The notes under the pieces: model-generated | Seen by the model: the letters and a program-made list of their open reading frames with translations, nothing else | Database searches by the model: none | Told to the model about the DNA's origin: nothing | DNA from: Paenibacillus sp. JCM 10914 | GTDB taxonomy: Bacteria; Bacillota; Bacilli; Paenibacillales; Paenibacillaceae | Reading direction: 5' to 3' | Length of the DNA: 64,000 nucleotides | NCBI RefSeq assembly: GCF_001315105.1 | Contig: NZ_BAZR01000010.1 | Span: 62,001 to 126,000 of the forward strand | Translations under genes and position numbers: made by a program | Shown: one piece after another, positions 8,556 to 18,000 of the stretch | How positions within the stretch are numbered: position 1 is the first letter of the stretch | How the letters are laid out: every line of letters begins with the position of its first letter

Positions 8556-9323
8556 ATGTCCTTGCTAGAAGCAAATGCGCTGGTAATAGACGGTGAGGCG
8601 GTTGAGTTTCGGGAGGTGCTTCGTTTTGCCAAACATCCTCATCTAGCCCATATCCTGCAGCTGAAGGCCAGACAGAAGGTCATTGAGCGTTACGCTTTAG
8701 AAGCTGGAATAAGCGTTGCGGGGGAGGAACTCCAACTCGGTGTGGATCGGTTCCGGCGAGAGAACGATCTGCTCCGGGTTGCGGATGTAAACGAATGGCT
8801 GGAGCGGCATTACATGACGCTTGACGATCTGGCAGACCGTGTCCATGCTGAATTAATTGAAGCGAAAGTGGCGGCGCACGTCTCTTTGCCGCTGATCGAG
8901 CCTTATTTTTACGAGCATCGCTTGTCTTTCGATTCGGCCGTCATCTCCAGAATCGTGATGAAGGAGTACGGTGCGTCGAGAGAGTTGTTATTTCGAATCG
9001 AAGAGGGCGATGATTTCTACACGCTGGCGCGTCGTTATTCGGTGGAAGAAGAGACGAAAGCAGCCGGCGGTTACGTCGGAGAGGTCACGCGCGTGGATTT
9101 GACTCCGGCAGTCAGTGCCGCTGTATTCGGTGCAACGATGGGTGAGATTCTAGGCCCCATTGAGACCAAGCAAGGATTCCTGCTGGTTAAGGTCGAGGCT
9201 ATTGCGAGCGCGCAGCTTAACGAATCGGTGCGGGAGCAGATTCAATCGATTGTATTTGAACAATGGGTCGATGCGAAGTGGACGGCTGCAGGTTTTGAAT
9301 ACCCGATCATGGAACAGATATAG
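8556..9323 (+). CDS. Cytoplasmic SurA/PpiC (parvulin)-like peptidyl-prolyl isomerase of the peptide locus
   Basis: A 255-residue protein with a helical SurA-N-like region (about 1-120) and a parvulin-type domain (about 130-235: ISRIVMKEYG, DDFYTLARRYSVEEETKAAGGYVGEV, GEILGPIETKQGFLLVKVE). ATG 8556 follows AAGGGG. There is no signal peptide or lipobox, unlike PrsA, so it should act in the cytoplasm. It sits between the double-glycine precursor and the C39 exporter with 32 bases to the latter. In cyanobacterial peptide loci related isomerases accompany C39 exporters (established knowledge). A role as chaperone or isomerase of the precursor, whose core contains three prolines, is an inference. 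Confidence 0.8.
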   Translation: MSLLEANALVIDGEAVEFREVLRFAKHPHLAHILQLKARQKVIERYALEAGISVAGEELQLGVDRFRRENDLLRVADVNEWLERHYMTLDDLADRVHAELIEAKVAAHVSLPLIEPYFYEHRLSFDSAVISRIVMKEYGASRELLFRIEEGDDFYTLARRYSVEEETKAAGGYVGEVTRVDLTPAVSAAVFGATMGEILGPIETKQGFLLVKVEAIASAQLNESVREQIQSIVFEQWVDAKWTAAGFEYPIMEQI

Positions 9324-9358
9324 ATTCCGGATATCAATATTGATGGATGTGAAGCAGG

Positions 9359-12300
9359 TTGGAATCGCTATTAAACCGCGTAACGCTATTTGATGTGATG
9401 AACGAGCAGGAGCGGGCATTATTGTCATCAAGACTCGTTCCTGAGCAATATGAGATGGGGCAGACAATCGTTTGGTCAGGCAAGCCGATGGAAGCCTTTT
9501 ATATTATCGCCGGCGGGAAGGCAAGAAGAATCATGGAACGGAAGGACGGCACCGAGAAAAATCTGGGGCTGCTTCAGCCCGGCGAGCATTTCGGCGAAAG
9601 TGGCTTGCTTGGGAAGAAGATCTCGGACATGACCATTCGCGCCTCGACCGAATTATGGTTGTGGAAGCTGTCCAAGGAGGACTTTTCCGAACTGCTGTTA
9701 ACTCAGCCCAAGCTTGAAGGCTATATGAACAGCTATATTGCGGCAGATGCCAAGCTGACTTTTTTGCAGGCTACACCGATCGGTTCGCATGTGGAACCAA
9801 GCGTGCTTCATTCCCTGCTCGATCAATTCACCATGCACCGTTATGAGGCGGGAGTGAACGTCGTGACGGAAGGAGAAGCGGGCGATGCCTTCTATATCCT
9901 GCGTTCAGGAAAGGTCGAAGTTATATCGGTCATATCCGGGGAGACGATGAAGCAGCTGGATGAAGGTGACTTCTTTGGCGATATGGCACAGCTTACCGGT
10001 AAAGTATGGGGAGCGGCATACCGTACAACCGAAGAGGTTACGTTGTTTCGGCTTCCCAAGGAAGCGTTTGACGTCCTTCTCCGAACTTATCCTGCCATTC
10101 AAGACGAGATTGTCCAGATCGCTTCGACGTATCAACCTGGAGCTGATACATATGTCCGGGGCATGCTGGAGATGGTTGACGTTGAGGAACCTCGGGCTGA
10201 GCATGCGCCTTTCCATTTAGTAGAGAAGATCATGCAAGAAGAGGAACTGTTAACGGCGTCCACCGATTATACGGATCGGGTACCCAAGCGGCGTCGATTA
10301 AGAAAATTTCCGATGGTGCTGCAGCAAAGCGAGATGGATTGCGGTCCTGCTTGCTTGAGCATGATCAGCAGATTTTACGGCACCACTATTCCGATAAATG
10401 CGATTAAATCGATTGCGCGTACATCCCAATCTGGAACGACTCTTCAGCAACTGCTGGAGACCGCACAATGGATCGGATTCGAAGGGCAGGGGATTCGTAC
10501 CGATCTAACGGATCTTTCCCGGGGGCAGCTGCCGGCGGTTGCCCATTGGAGGGGTAATCACTATGTCGTGGTGTATGAAGTGACAGATCAGCATGTCTAC
10601 ATTGCCGACCCTGCTATCGGGCTCGATAAATTGACCCGGGAGCAATTCGCCAGCGATTGGAACGGGCTGCTGCTTTTGTTAAATCCAACTTCGAATTTGA
10701 AGACGATGAGTTCGGGAGGCTCTACGCTCCAGCGTTATGCCTCATTCTTGAAACCCCACTCACGGATGCTGGCCCTCATTTTGACTTTATCGGTTGTGAT
10801 CCAAGTTCTGTCCTTATCTTTGCCTGTATTTACGCAGACCGTGATTGATACGGTATTAGTTGAACGCAACGAGAGTCTCCTGCTTGTGCTGCTGCTCGGC
10901 ATGCTTGCCATTTCCATGGCGAACACGTTATTCATCTTCATCAGGCAATGGATCGTGTCCCAAACCGCACTGAAGATCGATATGAACATGATCCATGCTT
11001 TTTACAAGCAAGTGCTTCGATTGCCGCTGTCCTTCTTTGACAATCGAACGGTCGGCGATATGCTGGCACGGGTTAATGAGAATGAGAAGATACGGAGTAT
11101 CTTGACGAATAGCGCAGCCGGCTTGATTCTGGATATCATTACGATGATCGTTTACGGTTCGTTAATGCTGTATTATAACGCCAAGTTGTTCATGATTGCG
11201 GCGATTATTTTCCCCTTGTACGCGCTGGTGATTTATGTGATCTCCCCACGGATGCGGATGAACAGCCGCAAGCAGTTCCTGGCTCAAGCGGATTCGGACT
11301 CTACCATGGTGGAGGCTGTTCATCATATAGCTTCAGTCAAGGCGCTTACGGCTGAACAGAAAATGTTTAACCAGTTGCAGGGGAAATTCAAGAAGGCGAT
11401 GGACTTGCGTTTAAAAGGCATCTTTCTCTGGGTATCCGCCGAGACGGCCGGGGAGTGGATCCGTACACTGGGCACGATCATCGTCTTATTCTTCGGCTCC
11501 CGGTATGTTCTTCAAGGCGAGATGAGTACTGGTGAGCTTGTCGCGTTCACCGTGCTGTTGACAACCGTCACGCAGTCGATCTCCTTTCTCATTCAAATGC
11601 TGGATGATCTTATGGAAGCGCGGATCTCCATGGAGCGGCTCGATGACGTATTTGAAGTAGCGCCTGAACAAACAAATGAGGGCACGTTGCGCAAGCTGGC
11701 TAAAGTAAAGGGGCATATGCTCTTCAAAAACGTGACGTTCCGTTATGAGGAGGAGGGACAGAACGTACTTCAGAACGTTCAGTTCGAGATGCGGCCGGGG
11801 CAGAGCGTGGCTTTGATCGGTCGGAGCGGGTCGGGCAAATCGACACTGGCTAATCTGATGATGAAGTTGTATCAGCCGGTCAATGGCATGATTACATTAG
11901 ACGGATATGATCTGCGAGAGCTTGATGCTGGCTTCCTGCGGCGGCATATTGGGTGGTACAGCAGGAAACGGCCATGTTTCGCGGAACCATCCGTGATAAT
12001 ATCGGGTTCCGATTGCCGGAAGCTGCGGAAACTGATATCGAGTCGGCGGCGAGGCTGGCGGGGGCGCATGATTTTATCCATTCGCTTCCGCTCGGGTATG
12101 AGACGATGATTGGTGAGGGCGGCATGAAGCTGTCGGGGGGACAGAGTCAACGAATTGCCATCGCCAGAGCGATCCTCGGCAATCCGCCTGTGCTTATCTT
12201 TGATGAAGCAACGAGTGCGCTGGATACTGAGTCGGAACGGATCATTCAGCAGAATATGAAGGTTATCCTGAAGAACCGGACAACTCTCATTATCGCCCAT

Positions 12301-12435
12301 CGGCTGAGCACGGTCCGTAATGCCGATTGCATCGTTGTACTAGACCAAGGCACCGTAGCGGAGATGGGAACGCATGATGAACTGATGCAGGTACGGGGAT
12401 TGTATTATTACCTGGTAAACCAACAAATGGAGTAA
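9359..12435 (+). CDS. Peptidase C39 ABC exporter with two N-terminal cyclic-nucleotide-binding-like domains (one-base frameshift)
   Basis: Cleaves double-glycine leaders and exports the peptide with ATP. The restored protein is about 1025 residues: two cNMP-binding folds (about 1-125 and 135-250), a C39 peptidase with Cys328 (DCGPAC), His401 (HWRGNHYVVVYE) and Asp417 (IADPA), a six-helix membrane domain (about 465-745), and an ATPase with Walker A GRSGSGKST near 820, LSGGQ and LIFDEATSALD. The first frame ends at 12109, but the correct ATPase continues in the next frame from near 11952 (VQQETAMFRGTIRDN). One missing G in the GGGTGG stretch explains it. Start is TTG 9359, since an in-frame stop lies at 9350; ATG 9398 is an alternative. 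The architecture resembles cyanobacterial HetC-type exporters. Confidence 0.88.
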
Positions 12436-12522
12436 GGGAAGTTACCGTATCGTCTGCTATCGAATTGCTATTTCCACAGTAGATTTAGTAAACTGGTCTA
12501 AAACATTATAGTAGGTGCAGCG

Positions 12523-13044
12523 ATGAATATTGTCATTCGATCAGGACGAAGCGAGGAGCTTCCAGAAATTATGGAGATGATCGCCCGATGTGTTGCCGTA
12601 ATGCAGGCAGGCGGCAGTGATCAATGGGATAGTCAATACCCGAATCGGGATGTCATTAGTGAGGATATAAAACAGGGGACGTTGTTTGTAGCCGAAAGCG
12701 AAGGTCGTATACGAGGAATGATCGTGCTGGACGAGAATCAGGATGATCAATATGAGACGATCCATTGGAAAGAAGACGATGGTCCTCATCTGATGATGCA
12801 TCGACTCGCGGTTGATCCGGAAGCACAAGGCCAGGGCATTGCACGCAAAATGGTTGAATTCACAGAGGAAAAGGCTGTCTCCGACGGATACCGCAGTATT
12901 CGACTCGATACCTATGCCAAGAACGCAGCAGCGCTCAGATTGTATCATGGCTTAGGCTACGATCTGCGTGGCGAAGTGAATTTTCCAGGCAAGTTGGCCG
13001 CATTTCCCGTGTTCGAGAAAGTGATCAACGCAAATTCGTTATGA
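12523..13044 (+). CDS. GNAT family N-acetyltransferase
   Basis: A 173-residue acetyl-CoA-dependent acetyltransferase. The coenzyme A pocket is seen as MHRLAVDPEAQGQGIARKM (R/Q-x-x-G-x-G/A pattern), with the C-terminal NAAALRLYHGLGY motif. The substrate cannot be told. It lies 87 bases after the exporter and is followed by a strong terminator. It may be independent of the peptide locus or, as speculation, modify or confer immunity to the peptide. The ribosome binding site (AGGTG) is weak. Confidence 0.85.
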   Translation: MNIVIRSGRSEELPEIMEMIARCVAVMQAGGSDQWDSQYPNRDVISEDIKQGTLFVAESEGRIRGMIVLDENQDDQYETIHWKEDDGPHLMMHRLAVDPEAQGQGIARKMVEFTEEKAVSDGYRSIRLDTYAKNAAALRLYHGLGYDLRGEVNFPGKLAAFPVFEKVINANSL

Positions 13045-13078
13045 AGTGGTTTTACCTAAAGGCTATTAAGTTTCAAGC

Positions 13079-13123
13079 AAAATACCGATGATTACCTGTA
13101 AGGTGATTAATCGGTATTTTTTG
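13079..13123 (+). terminator. Rho-independent terminator after the acetyltransferase
   Basis: AAAATACCGAT (13079-13089) pairs with ATCGGTATTTT (13110-13120), with an inner ATTACCT/AGGTGAT pairing and a run of Ts. Confidence 0.8.
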
Positions 13124-13172
13124 CGTATCCGAAGATGCTGGTTGACGATCTACTGCATTAAAAAGGCAGGCA

Positions 13173-13202
13173 TTGACACGAGGAAACTTAATTTATTAGG
13201 AT
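13173..13202 (+). promoter_or_regulatory. Possible sigma-A promoter for the MalT-like regulator
   Basis: TTGACA (13173-13178) and TAGGAT (13197-13202) are 18 bases apart, 75 bases before the ATG. The -10 is imperfect, so the call is tentative. Confidence 0.4.
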
Positions 13203-13277
13203 TAAAGTACTAGAAAAGGGCATTTTGCCTTGCTCCTTTCTGTATAAATTAATGAATGAGTGAGGACTTTGTAAACT

Positions 13278-15894
13278 ATGATGTCATCGTTAAGCGGTCC
13301 CATGTCGGAGAGTCACCACAAGTTCGTAATATCCACCAAAGCTTCGCTTCCACCGTTATCGGAGCATGACGTTATACGAAATCGCTTAATGGAGCGATTG
13401 GATGAAAGCGTTAACTCCAAACTCACATTAATCAGTGCACCGGCCGGTTTTGGCAAGACCACTCTGGCGAGCCACTGGATTCATCTTCGTCATGTTCGCG
13501 CGGCCTGGGTTTCCTTGGATGAAGGAGACAATCAGTTCCTCCGCTTCTGGGGTTATCTTATTGAGTCGGTAGGACGATGTCATTCCAGTTTTGACCAAGT
13601 CACTTCACGCGAATTGCTAGCGTCACCGGGTACTTCGATGGAAACGCTAATGTCTTTTATACTTAATGAATTAAGTCAAATATCTACGCCGGTCGTGATC
13701 GTATTGGATGATTACCATGTCATAACCGATGCGGCTGTCCATGATAGCCTGGCCTTTCTTTTGCAGCATCTTCCTTCAATGTCTCGATTGATGATTCTAA
13801 GTCGAACCCTTCCTCCCCTTCCTTTATCGCGATGGAGGGTGCGCAAGCAGCTGCTACAGATCGAAGCGAGCGAGTTGCGCTTTACGATGGATGAGATCGA
13901 AGCGCTTCAGGAAAAATCGTCTGAGCAGACGCTTTTGACAGAGGATCTGATCCTGCTGGAACAGAAGACGGAAGGATGGGTTGCCGGTCTGATTCTGGCA
14001 TTCCTTTCGATAGATGATCGAGAGGACGTATCTTCATTCCTGAGTACATTTTCCGGTAGTCATCACTTCGTTTTTGATTATTTAATGGAAGAAGTATTAC
14101 TTCGACAATCGGAAGAATTACAATCGTTTCTATTACAAACATCGATCCTGGATCGAATGAATGCGCCGCTGGCGGAGGCCGTTTCTGGCCATCTGAATGC
14201 CTCGGAAATGTTTCATATATTGGAGAAGTCGCATATGTTCCTTATTCCGCTGGATGATACACGTACCTGGTTCCGTTATCATCATCTGTTCTCCGATATG
14301 TTGAACAATCGTTTGACAACGAAGTCGAGTGCGGATGCAAGAGAAGAACTGCACCGGCGGGCCTATGTGTGGTATGAAGAGAACGGACTGATCATCGAAG
14401 CTATCGAACACATGATGCAGGCGGGTGATCATGATAAGGCTGCGGAGTGCATGGAACAGCATCTTTCTGAAATCATGAAGAATGGGCATGAGTCAGCTCT
14501 GAAGAATTGGCTTCAGAAGCTGCCGCTGCAGCGCTTGATCTGCCAACCGGATTTGTTTTATTATCGAGCGGGCTCCATGGCTTTATCGGGCCATGTTGAG
14601 GAAACTCAGAATTTATTGGAACGAACGCTAGAATTGGTCAATCATGATGAAAGCTTATTTCCCGCCGAGAAGCGTAATGAGCTAGAGATGAGAGTCGGAT
14701 TGTATCGCGCCTCTATTGCTTTTTACCAAGGCGATATTGATACGTTTATTGAGTTGTTGGATACGCATCGCGAAGGCTTGCAGCGGTTTGCCACGATTGT
14801 GAAGGTAGTCAATCTTGGGGAAGCCTTGCTACACCGGGGACCGATTGGTTTTGGCGGGAGATTGAAGAAAATGGCTTACTTGGCCTCCAAGGTATCCGAG
14901 TCTCCAGAGAGGAGGGCCGCCGTTCAATATGCTCTTCAAGGTCACGGTTTTGTGTTCCTGGCAGATTTGCATTATGAATCGAATCGAGTGAACGAGGCAC
15001 GAGCGATTCTGGAGGAAGCGATTGGTGTGCAGGGAGCCTCCCAAAATTTGGGCGTTCTTACTCCAGGAGTTATTTTACTGTCTAAAATTCAACAAGCTCA
15101 AGGAGATTGGGAAGCTGCGGTTACCACACTGGAGCAAGCGATCAAATATACGCAAAGTGTGAACTCTCCGCATTGGCAACAATTGCTGGAAGCCCGCCTG
15201 ATTAGGCTCCAATTATTACAAGGAACCACGGCAGGAGCTTTGATATGGGCTGAACGTCGACATCTGCACGTAACCGATCGGACAAGTATTAGCCGAGAAT
15301 ACGAGAACCTGACTTTGGTCCGGTTGTTAATGAGTGTCAACGAAACAGAAGACGCCCTTTCATTGCTGAAAAACCTGGAGACGGATGCCTGGCAGGCAGA
15401 CCGCCTTGGAAGCCAGATCGAAATTCAGTTATTGCTAGCGCTTGCCTGTCATGATCTGAAGAGACCTGTACAAGCGGTCCAGTCTTTGGAGAAAGCATTG
15501 TTCCTGGCTGAGTCGGAGGGATATGTTCGTATCTTTCTGGACGAAGGATCAAGATTATTCGAGCTGCTTACGAGTTATGTGACACAATGCTCCGATCCGG
15601 TACCAAATGAAGCAAGTTTCGCCTATGCCAAAGTGCTGCTTGCCTTATATGAGGGACGGGATTCATGCTCCAATTGATAAGGATTCACGGGAAACGTCTA
15701 ACGTTACATTGACGAATCGTGAGCAGCAAATTCTGCAGTTGATAGCTGCGGGCCGATCCAATGAAGATATCGCCAAGCAGTTATTCTTATCCCAGGGCAC
15801 AATTAAACGGTATACGCATAATCTGTACCAGAAGCTGGAGGTCAAGAGTCGGGTGCAAGCGGTAGCGCGAGCTCAGGAATTGAACTTATTGTAG
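13278..15894 (+). CDS. MalT-like LuxR-family STAND transcriptional regulator (frameshifted)
   Basis: Large ATP-dependent regulator of the MalT/LAL type. The restored length is about 871 residues. Walker A is APAGFGKTT near residue 56, followed by a STAND ATPase (VVIVLDDYHVI), helical TPR-like repeats in the middle, and a C-terminal LuxR helix-turn-helix (LTNREQQILQLIAAGRSNED, LFLSQGTIKRYTHNLYQKL). The main frame stops at 15677 while the helix-turn-helix is read in another frame to 15894. The switch lies around 15645-15675 and needs one extra base, perhaps in the GGGACGGG stretch. Such regulators sense small effectors; the effector and targets are not visible here. It stands alone between two terminated units. 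Confidence 0.88.
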
Positions 15895-15982
15895 CCGTGA
15901 AGAGGACCAGCAAAACCACATCTAGCTGGGTTGGATGTGGTTTTTTAAATCGGGTCTATTTAGAAATTCTTCAAAATAGGTC

Positions 15983-16034
15983 TTGCATAATATCCGTGTT
16001 ATAGTGGATAATGTATTTAGATGAAATTCTAAAT
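15983..16034 (+). promoter_or_regulatory. Promoter and likely SdpR operator
   Basis: TTGCAT (15983-15988) and GATAAT (16007-16012) are 18 bases apart. Immediately downstream ATTTAGA (16015-16021) and TCTAAAT (16028-16034) form an inverted repeat, ideally placed for the ArsR-type autorepressor encoded 20 bases further on. A further ATTTAGAAATTCT at 15957-15969 resembles the half-site. Confidence 0.6.
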
Positions 16035-16054
16035 AGAAATTAGGTGGGGATAGA

Positions 16055-16339
16055 TTGGGGTTTCCGGATACATTCAAGGCGTTATCAGATCCGGTAAGGC
16101 GGGAAATACTCGTTATGCTGAAGCGTGGGAGAATGTCGGCTGGCGAGATCGGACAACATTTTGATATGACGGGGGCTTCCATTTCGTATCATTTATCTCA
16201 ATTGAAGAAGGCGGGCCTTATCTTCGAGAGCAAGTATAAGAACTTTATCTATTATGAGATTAATGTATCGGTGATGGAAGAAATCATGCTGTGGTTCACA
16301 CAGTTTAACGGAGGGAAACAAGATGGAGACAAACAATAA
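16055..16339 (+). CDS. sdpR: ArsR-family autorepressor of the SdpR type
   Basis: A 94-residue winged-helix repressor: PDTFKALSDPVRREILVMLK, MSAGEIGQHFDMTGASISYH, LKKAGLIFESKYKNFIYYEIN. These match SdpR of Bacillus, which represses the sdpRI operon until the immunity protein SdpI traps it at the membrane. TTG 16055 follows AGGTGGGGA. The stop overlaps the start of sdpI by 17 bases, showing translational coupling. No metal-binding cysteine motif is present, which excludes a metal sensor. Confidence 0.85.
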   Translation: MGFPDTFKALSDPVRREILVMLKRGRMSAGEIGQHFDMTGASISYHLSQLKKAGLIFESKYKNFIYYEINVSVMEEIMLWFTQFNGGKQDGDKQ

Positions 16340-16967
16340 GTCCAAATCAATCCTGATCATAACGACACTGGTGTGCTTATTGCCGATTATTCTATCATTG
16401 TCCATGTATGATCGGTTGCCTGATCAGGTCGCGGTCCATTGGGATATTGCCGGTAACCCGGACAATTTCATGCCTAAAGCGGTTGCCGCGTTTGTACTGC
16501 CGGTATCGATGGCCGTGTTAAATCTCGTCGTTTATGTGCTGATCAGCCTGGATCCCAAGAGAAACAATGCTGCGCCGGTACTCCGGATGATTGCTCATTG
16601 GGCGATTGCTGCCCTGTCGGTCGTAATTATGCCGATTACGCTGTTCAAGGCGACGGGGGCGGATATCCGGATTGAGACCGTGGTACCGGCGCTGGTGGGT
16701 GTGCTGATACTCGTGATAGGTAACTACTTACCGAAGAGCAAGCAGAATTACACGATCGGCATTAAACTGCCATGGACGCTCCACAGTGAAGACAACTGGA
16801 ACAAGACGCATCGTTTTGCAGGTTATCTCTGGATGGTCGGAGGATTGCTTATGGTTATCCTTGCGTTCCTGAACACGCAGGCATTCTGGGGAATGATCAT
16901 TATGATATTGGTGCTGGTCGCGGCGCCTACCATCTATTCGCTGTCCCTCTACAAAAAAGGTGTGTAA
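16323..16967 (+). CDS. sdpI: SdpI family membrane protein (immunity/signal transduction)
   Basis: A 214-residue protein with about six membrane helices and the DUF1648 signature (YDRLPDQVAVHWDIAGNPDNFMPK) plus the SdpI C-terminal block (YTIGIKLPWTLHSEDNWNKTHRFAG). In Bacillus SdpI gives immunity to the SdpC toxin and sequesters SdpR. ATG 16323 follows GGAGGG inside the end of sdpR. No sdpABC toxin genes lie in the window, so this pair may be an orphan immunity/sensor unit, as is common in firmicutes. Confidence 0.9.
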   Translation: METNNKSKSILIITTLVCLLPIILSLSMYDRLPDQVAVHWDIAGNPDNFMPKAVAAFVLPVSMAVLNLVVYVLISLDPKRNNAAPVLRMIAHWAIAALSVVIMPITLFKATGADIRIETVVPALVGVLILVIGNYLPKSKQNYTIGIKLPWTLHSEDNWNKTHRFAGYLWMVGGLLMVILAFLNTQAFWGMIIMILVLVAAPTIYSLSLYKKGV

Positions 16968-16977
16968 TTACCCAAAG

Positions 16978-17014
16978 AAGCTGGCTCCATCGACGTGAGA
17001 TGGGGTCAGCTTTT
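16978..17014 (+). terminator. Terminator after sdpI
   Basis: AAGCTGGCTCCATC (16978-16991) pairs with GATGGGGTCAGCTT (16999-17012, one G-T pair), followed by TTTTCTGT. Confidence 0.75.
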
Positions 17015-17119
17015 CTGTATGGGTTGGTTTAGATGACCTTGGAACTAAAGTTGGTGCAGGGAATCGTGAGGGGGATAGAGCTTGGGGGCATAGAGAGACA
17101 CGAGTCCAGAAATGGGTGA

Positions 17120-17212
17120 ACCACGAGCGTAGTTAAGGTGCGAAAGGAGCAACGAGCGCAGTTAAGGGCGTGAAGAGAGCCACGAGCGTAGAAAAGGACG
17201 CAAAGGTAGACC
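17120..17212. repeat. Degenerate tandem repeat of about 31 bp, three units
   Basis: Three imperfect units built on (C/A)ACGAGCG(T/C)AG followed by AAGG-GCG-AA start near 17121, 17152 and 17182. A lone related piece (GCCACGAGTTG) precedes the second repeat array at 17537. They belong to the non-coding stretch 17015-18000, in which I see no gene. Confidence 0.5.
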
Positions 17213-17217
17213 CAATG

Positions 17218-17405
17218 AAATACCTGCAAAAGTGCAGGTATTTCAGGGCTAGTGGCCGATATTTAGGAGAAGCCTGCAAAAATGCATCTTTTGATGCTCC
17301 AATTGCGCTGTTTGCGCTAAACTAGCGGAAAAAACTGCAGAAATGCATCTTTTTCCCCCTGAACGCGTAAATTTCGGCCGAAAGCCTGCATATATGCATC
17401 TTTTT
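17218..17405. repeat. CCTGCA-TGCA(TC)TTTT palindromic repeat array, copy 1
   Basis: Four short palindromic units, each of the form CTGCA-N3/4-TGCA followed by TC and T runs or GG, spaced about 60 bases apart. The first is CCTGCAAAAGTGCAGG at 17223. This 188-base block is almost identical to 17551-17738, including the sequences between the units, and is related to the array at 50387. Reading frames through it (for example minus 17249-17494) consist only of the repeat and are not genes. Confidence 0.85.
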
Positions 17406-17550
17406 GTTCCTTTAATGCTGTTGCTGGGGTAAGCCGTAAAGATTTTTTGGATGCAGCACTGAGGAAGCGCTGATTTGTTTAAAGTGGGTAGCATGGCGAG
17501 GTGCTAATCCAGCCAGGATCACCACGCCCTAAACGAGCCACGAGTTGTGG

Positions 17551-17738
17551 AAATACCTGCAAAAGTGCAGGTATTTCCATGCTTAGTACCCGATATTTAG
17601 GAAAAGCCTGCAAAAATGCATCTTTTGATGCTCCAATTGCGCTGTTTGCGCTAAACTAGCGAAAAAAACTGCAGAAATGCATCTTTTTCCACCTGAACGC
17701 GTAAATTTCGGCCGAAAGCCTGCATATATGCATTTTTT
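17551..17738. repeat. CCTGCA-TGCA(TC)TTTT palindromic repeat array, copy 2
   Basis: Direct repeat of 17218-17405 displaced by 333 bases with only a few differences. It has the same four palindromic units and the same inter-unit sequence. A recent duplication or conserved structured element is implied. Confidence 0.85.
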
Positions 17739-17913
17739 CTTGACTGAAGCCTCTGGTGCCTAACTAGTTCTACCATGCAACCTAAGCGCCCTTCGCAGCA
17801 CCCGATGCTGCGGGCCCCAAAGCAGGTTCCCCTTGCGAAGTCAACACCATAAGAGAATGTCCGTCTATCGCATATTCCTCCAACACCGCGTCCCTACTGA
17901 ATCCCTACTGCTC

Positions 17914-17990
17914 CTCAACCGCATCGCAACCGCATCCCAGCCATGTCGTAACCGCATCTCAGCCGTGTCGCAACCACATCTCAACCGCAT
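17914..17990. repeat. 11-bp tandem repeat, seven units
   Basis: Seven consecutive 11-base units related to CTCAACCGCAT (17914, 17925, 17936, 17947, 17958, 17969, 17980) lie directly downstream of the nuclease-like gene on the minus strand. Units vary at two to four positions. Eleven bases is about one helical turn, so the A/T-poor phase is regular along one face of the DNA. Confidence 0.8.
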
Positions 17991-18000
17991 CCCTACCCCC

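Noticed and set aside
12523..13044. Acetyltransferase as a dedicated member of the peptide locus
   Set aside because: Separated by 87 bases, weak ribosome binding site and generic family; no evidence beyond adjacency, so left as an independent gene.
17249..17494. 81-codon minus-strand reading frame
   Set aside because: It lies wholly in the palindromic repeat array and encodes only the repeat (for example KRCIYAGF, KRCISAVF).
17218..17738. Regularly spaced palindromic repeats resembling a CRISPR array
   Set aside because: The sequences between the units are the same in both copies, the repeat core is only about 16 bases, and there are no cas genes.
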